Source of the DNA: Clostridia bacterium
GTDB lineage: Bacteria; Bacillota; DTU025
Length of the DNA: 64,000 nt
Direction of reading: 5' to 3'
NCBI GenBank assembly: GCA_034926675.1
Contig: JAYFQW010000042.1
Coordinates: 86,337 to 150,336, forward strand
The notes beneath the pieces are model-generated. The model saw only the letters and a program-made list of their open reading frames with translations, did no database searches and was not told the origin of the DNA. How positions within the stretch are numbered: the stretch's first letter is position 1; each line of letters begins with the position of its first letter. Position numbers and translations under genes: made by a program. Of the stretch, positions 60,395 through 64,000 are shown piece after piece.

Positions 60395-60516
60395 TAATCG
60401 GCGCGCTTCACCTTCAGAAAGAAACCGCACCTCCAGTTCGGCGGCCAGAATGTGCACAGGCTAACCGCCGCGCCCGAGGTTGGGTCTTCGTGCCCTTCCG
60501 GGTTTAGGTCGTCAGA

Positions 60517-60921
60517 TTAGGGCGTCTTCTGTTGGGGACCTGTGTCGTCAGCTGCGCCCGGCGCATTCAGCTGTGAGAGAGCATGCCGTAGACGATAGCT
60601 TTCACCGGTGAACGCCAGCACGTGTCCGTGGTGAACGAGCCTGTCGATGAGCGCCACGGTCAGCCGGTTGTCGTCGATCACCGTGTTCCAGTGTCCGAAT
60701 TCGAGATTCGTGGTTATGGCCACGCTTCGGCGCTCGTAGCAATTGGCTATCACCTGGAACAGAAGCTCGGCTGCGTGGCGATGCAGGGGTAGAAAGCCCA
60801 GCTCGTCCACAATGAGCAGATCGCACGATTCGAGATCCCGCGTGAAGCTCCCCAGCGTTCCCTTTGCGTTCTTCTCAAGCAGGCGATTGGCCAGATCGAC
60901 CGTCTGAAAGAATCGCACCCC
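60517..60921 (-). pseudogene. IS21-family istB, C-terminal fragment
   Basis: The 133-residue frame VRFFQTVDLANRLLEKNAKGTLGSFTRDLESCDLLIVDELGFLPLHRHAAELLFQVIANCYERRSVAITTNLEFGHWNTVIDDNRLTVALIDRLVHHGHVLAFTGESYRLRHA is the C-terminal half of IstB, the ATPase helper of IS21 transposases (Walker B LLIVDELGFLPL). The N-terminal half with Walker A is missing: upstream DNA is the end of a group II intron. The start ATG given by the frame is not the natural one. No istA is found in the window. Confidence 0.88.
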
Positions 60922-62718
60922 GAGGCCCTCGCAGAACCGGACTTGAACCTCTCAGCTCATCCGGCTCCCATTATCCAGCCGACGGCAAAATCCCTAGCTG
61001 CCAGTGCGCAGACAATCTCGGTTCACGCCTGGCGATCCTCCCAAGCCAGTACGTCGCTCGCCGTTGATGGACGAGTTTCTTGTACTTTCGTTGCACCCAT
61101 CGCACCAAGGCTCGGTTCAGGTAGTTGAGCACCGAATACAACTCCGACTTGTAAAAGCGCCCATAGTAGTTGATCCAGCCCCTGATGATAGGATTGAACA
61201 TCCTCGCCAAATCCTCAAGGGTCTTGTCCGGCTTCAGGTGCATGCGCCAGCTGTGAATCGCCTGCCGCATCGCCTTTTTCGCCTTGTTGCTCACCGCCGG
61301 TGTGAAGTTGATGAAGAGCTTGCCATATCTGTTCTTGGATCTTCGCGGCCGAAACGTATACCCCAAGAAGTCGAATTTCGTTTCAGGGTAATCGCCGCGC
61401 CGGTCGTCGTCTTTGCAGTAGACGATGCGCGTTTTCGTTGGATGCAGCTCCAGTCCGCACTCCGCTAACCGTCCCTCCAGGCTGTCCCGAAGTTCCAGCG
61501 CGCCCTCCAGGCTGCTGCAGTGAACAACAGCATCATCGGCGTAACGCGCAAACGGTTTGTCCGGGTGTGTCCTGTCCATCCACCTATCGAACGCGTAGTG
61601 CAGAAACAGATTGGCCAACACCGGGCTTATCACACCGCCCTGTGGCGTTCCCTTCGTCCGCTCGACCACCGCTCCATTCGGCATCTGAAACGGCGCCTTG
61701 AGCCACCGTTCGATGTACAGAATGACCCATGGGTTGTCGGTGTGCTTGCGGACGGCCTTCATCAACAGTTCGTGGTCGATGTTGTCGAACAGCCCCTTTA
61801 TGTCGAACTCCAGAACCCAGTCGTGCTTCCAGCACCGCTCTCGCGTAACTGCAAGCGCGTCAGCGGCCGACTTCCCTGGCCGGCATCCATAGGAGTCCGA
61901 GTGGAAATACGGTTCCACCCTCGGCTCGAAGTAGATCTTCACGACCATTTGCGCCACTCGGTCCGCCACGGTTGGCACTCCGAGCACTCGCACCTCTCCG
62001 CTTTTCTTGGGTATCTCTACCGCCCTAACGGGGGGAGGAAAGTAGCTTCCCGACGACATCCTGTTCCAGAGCTTGTAGAGGTTGTTCTTCAAGTTCAACT
62101 CGAACGACTCTAGGCTTTCGCCGTCTACTCCGGCCGCGCCTCCGTTCGCTTTCACTCGTCGAAATGCCTCCAGCACTACATGCTTAGAGATTTGATAAGG
62201 CTTTGTCTTGTTCAACTAGCTCTTCCCTTACGGTTGACCATTGACCAAAACCGGATAAAACAGCCCCTGCGCTCCGCATCGGTACTCTCGCCCTTGCGGG
62301 TCCTCCGCTTGGACTTCTCCCTTTTGGACTTCTCCCTTGGCGTCGGAGAGCAGGTTCCCACGTTCCTAACCGAAGCCTGCGCCGCGTTCACGCCGCCTTC
62401 ATGCCGGCCACCACCTGGACAGTAAACAGGCGTCCTCCAGATTCATCCTGGGCTAACGACTACCTCCCGGTTCTGATGGCGTCCTTACGCTTTCGACACT
62501 TTATCAGCGGTTCACTTGTGTTCGTCTCCATCGACGCTTACCTGACGAAATCTCGTTTCGCCTTTTCCGCAACGCTCACCACCATGGCTTTTCCTCCACA
62601 GCAGCTTGCAGTGGTTTGGAGCCTCCACCTGCCTGGCGGCTCCGGGGGGGCCCTCCCCCATCTTCGGTTAAGCATGGCGTCCAGACTGACGCTCAGCCTG
62701 TTCGCCTTCGTCGCGCAC
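60910..62718 (-). mobile_element. group II intron (5' end intact, domain VI broken)
   Basis: The intron begins with GTGCGCGACG (62718 downwards), the GUGYG start of group II introns. It contains about 500 bases of domains I-IV 5' region, the RT gene (62215-60971) and a domain V hairpin at 60967-60934 (GAGCCGGATGAGC/GTCCGGTTC around GAGAGGTTCAA). Domain VI starts (GAGGGCCTCGGGGTGCGATTC) but then runs straight into istB. The 5' exon is another intron's RT gene. Confidence 0.82.
60971..62215 (-). CDS. ltrA: group II intron reverse transcriptase/maturase
   Basis: The 414-residue protein has all RT blocks: GAAGVDGESLESFE (RT1), YFPPPVRAVEIPKKSGEVRVLGVPTVADRVAQMV, FDIKGLFDNIDHELLM (RT3), GTPQGGVISPVLANLFLHYAFD (RT4), ARYADDAVVHC (catalytic YADD) and FDFLGYTF. 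The maturase X domain follows (MFNPIIRGWINYYGRFYKSELYSVLNYLNRALVRW). There is no endonuclease domain. It matches the short class often called bacterial class D or CL-type; I cannot fix the class. The start is TTG at 62215. The frame is intact, so it may still be made although the intron's 3' end is damaged. Confidence 0.93.
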   Translation of the reverse strand: MNKTKPYQISKHVVLEAFRRVKANGGAAGVDGESLESFELNLKNNLYKLWNRMSSGSYFPPPVRAVEIPKKSGEVRVLGVPTVADRVAQMVVKIYFEPRVEPYFHSDSYGCRPGKSAADALAVTRERCWKHDWVLEFDIKGLFDNIDHELLMKAVRKHTDNPWVILYIERWLKAPFQMPNGAVVERTKGTPQGGVISPVLANLFLHYAFDRWMDRTHPDKPFARYADDAVVHCSSLEGALELRDSLEGRLAECGLELHPTKTRIVYCKDDDRRGDYPETKFDFLGYTFRPRRSKNRYGKLFINFTPAVSNKAKKAMRQAIHSWRMHLKPDKTLEDLARMFNPIIRGWINYYGRFYKSELYSVLNYLNRALVRWVQRKYKKLVHQRRATYWLGRIARREPRLSAHWQLGILPSAG

Positions 62719-63045
62719 AAGCATCGGCATAGCGAACAAACCTATGGCCTCTCTTCTCAAGTTCCCAGTCAAGGTCGTTCAGCATGATGTTAGCAACCAA
62801 GGGGCTTAAGGGACCGCCCTGGGGCGTACCCTCCTCGCTTCTCACACACACGTCGTTTTCCATGACTCCGGCTTCGAGAAACGCACGGATCAGTTTGAGC
62901 ACCCGCTTATCTCGAACCACCCTGGCCATTTTGGCCATCACGATGTCGTGATTGACGCGGTCGAAGAACTTGGATAGGTCCATGTCTACCGCGAATCCGT
63001 ATCCTTCTTCGATGTAGCCGCGGGTTGCAGGGCCGGGATTCTCAA
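62719..63045 (-). pseudogene. group II intron RT fragment (RT2-RT5), split by another intron
   Basis: The readable part is ARGYI/TRGYIEEGYGFAVDMDLSKFFDRVNHDIVMAKMARVVRDKRVLKLIRAFLEAGVMENDVCVRSEEGTPQGGPLSPLVANIMLNDLDWELEKRGHRFVRYAD. It stops at the catalytic YADD site, exactly where the GTGCG of the second intron begins. Upstream it is cut by the interspersed repeat near 63040. Its missing C-terminus may be the fragment at 59648-59858. Confidence 0.85.
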
Positions 63046-63240
63046 TTTTGAGTGAAACGGCGGCGTACATTCTCATCCGTGAGGAGTTTGCGGCGGCCCG
63101 CGCTCAAATATGGGAAACTTCGCCCGGACCTATGAGGCACGCCGTCGAGGCGCGGCTGTATGCCGCCAGTGGATCGGCGGCAGGTTCCCGGTGCGACGAT
63201 GCCCGAGGCGGGCACAACGCGCCTAACCGAACACTGGAAG
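63030..63240 (-). repeat. interspersed repeat, copy 3 (inverted, diverged)
   Basis: The reverse complement of this stretch matches the 20.4-20.8 kb repeats: ATTCTCAATTTTGAGTGAA, CATTCTCATCCGTGAGG and the GCCGTCGAGGCGCGGCTG region, then a CCGCCAGTGGATCG... block equivalent to the DNA ahead of copy 2. Divergence is much higher than between copies 1 and 2. It forms the border of the RT fragment. Confidence 0.7.
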
Positions 63241-63305
63241 CAAACACCGAACGTAGCAGACACACGAGCGCGAATTCCAAGGAGAATCGGAATGGTGATT
63301 TGCGC

Positions 63306-64000
63306 CGCCTGACGAGACGCGACCGAGTCGTGGGGCGATAATGTCGACGAATCCAGCACTGAGACGAGCTCAATGTCGATGGAATGGACATTGAAACGCT
63401 GGCGATGTCGATGAATCCAGCATTGAGGCCCTCCAAACGTCCGCCCCGGCAGGATCCGCGACGGGGAGCTTTCGCGGTGAACCGCATGGCATAATGTGGC
63501 GTGACTGACTCGCAGCTAGACCCGTTTCCGGGAATCGCCCGGACGCGTCGTCGAATCCGCGCGAACCTCTGCTGCGGGAGCCGGATAGTCAATGTCGACG
63601 GAATGGACATTGACCCAGTGGTCAATGTCGAATTGAGCGGCATTGAGCGCGCGACGATGCTGGTTTGATCGACATTGAGCGCCTGCGGGACCGGAATCTC
63701 AAGAACCGCGGATTCGCATCAGTGGCTGTGAGCACCGTGGGCGGGGTGTTTCCCTCCGCAATGCCAAGGCAATGCTTCAGCCGCAGAGCATCTGCAGAGC
63801 TCAGAGCTGCACACAGCAGCTGGCAGTCGCGGTCACGACCACGAACCCGAACCCGGGGAAATCGGGTAGGAGGGGGCGTCTAGCCCCCGTCCTCCCACAC
63901 CACCGTACGTGCCGTTCGGCATACGGCGGTTCATGAAACCTTAGGAATTCTGCGCGTAGAGATCCGTCAAGCTCAGAAGCCCTTGGTTGCGCCAGTGGGC
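63306..64000 (+). repeat. long direct repeat, copy B (runs off the window)
   Basis: This is the second copy of 58974-59720. It includes the CAATGTCGA-type palindromes (for example 63373-63391) and, from about 63861, group II intron domains VI and V in minus orientation followed by the start of the RT C-terminal codons. The element continues past base 64000. Confidence 0.85.
63861..64000 (-). mobile_element. group II intron 3' end (rest outside the window)
   Basis: The sequence is nearly identical to 59570-59710: domain VI hairpin, domain V hairpin and the last codons of an RT (minus strand). The 5' part must lie to the right of the window, so this copy might be complete. Confidence 0.75.

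Noticed and set aside
1..64000. Prophage or conjugative element
   Set aside because: No capsid, terminase, integrase, relaxase or type IV secretion genes are visible; only intron and IS21-type remnants at the right end.

Overview
The window looks like a chromosomal segment of a GC-rich, anaerobic, deep-branching member of the Bacillota (Clostridia/Limnochordia-like). Evidence: a T-box leader in front of serS, a four-subunit 2-oxoacid:ferredoxin oxidoreductase, a type III pantothenate kinase, ECF-type transporter parts, a LysM-GH18 protein of the spore-germination type, NagB, PdxS/PdxT, strong Shine-Dalgarno sequences and frequent GTG/TTG starts. I could not run a search, so the taxonomy is inference.

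Layout. 1-11.7 kb is housekeeping: a truncated LolA-like secreted protein, a TtcA-type PP-loop enzyme, two tRNA-Ser genes with a shared promoter, an HD-GYP protein, serS behind a serine T-box, porGDAB, glyA, pdxT, pdxS, a small ferredoxin and tRNA-Ala. 11.8-19.7 kb holds greA-lysS-nagB (one operon with a clear promoter), a quinate/shikimate dehydrogenase-like enzyme coupled to its HTH regulator, and coaX-hflX-dus. 19.7-21.4 kb is non-coding and repeat-rich. 21.4-32.2 kb is accessory metabolism: a DtxR/MntR-like regulator with a ZIP metal transporter, an orphan ECF S component, a LysM-GH18 protein, an acetyltransferase, an MFS-ChrB pair, a NimA-like flavin protein, an OYE-family oxidoreductase, a HAD phosphatase, a decayed nitroreductase and a second MFS gene.

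32.1-37.95 kb (minus strand) is the most interesting part. It is a five-gene operon: a metallophosphoesterase, a secreted protein with two molybdopterin-binding-like (sulfite-oxidase-fold) domains, a YkoE-like ECF S component fused to the same fold, a double-ATPase EcfA and an EcfT. The leader is a structured RNA whose closing stem overlaps a terminator and which resembles the Moco/Tuco riboswitch motif. I propose a molybdopterin- or tungstopterin-related salvage/uptake system; this is a hypothesis.

38.1-58.9 kb holds an M20 amidohydrolase, a LiaF-like membrane protein, a secreted GHL10-like glycosidase, a long operon joining nicotinamidase, a sugar-type ABC importer and pntAA-pntAB-pntB, a divergent histidine kinase with a solute-binding sensor plus a degenerate NtrC-like regulator, a PrsA/SurA-like isomerase, an ABC-F protein, a LOR/SDH-ArgZ family enzyme and a cyclophilin.

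58.97-64 kb is a graveyard of mobile elements. It holds two copies of a ~700-bp repeat that ends in group II intron domains V-VI, a group II intron that begins inside the reverse transcriptase gene of another intron, an IS21-type istB fragment fused to that intron's domain VI at a short shared sequence, and one hypothetical gene trapped between them.
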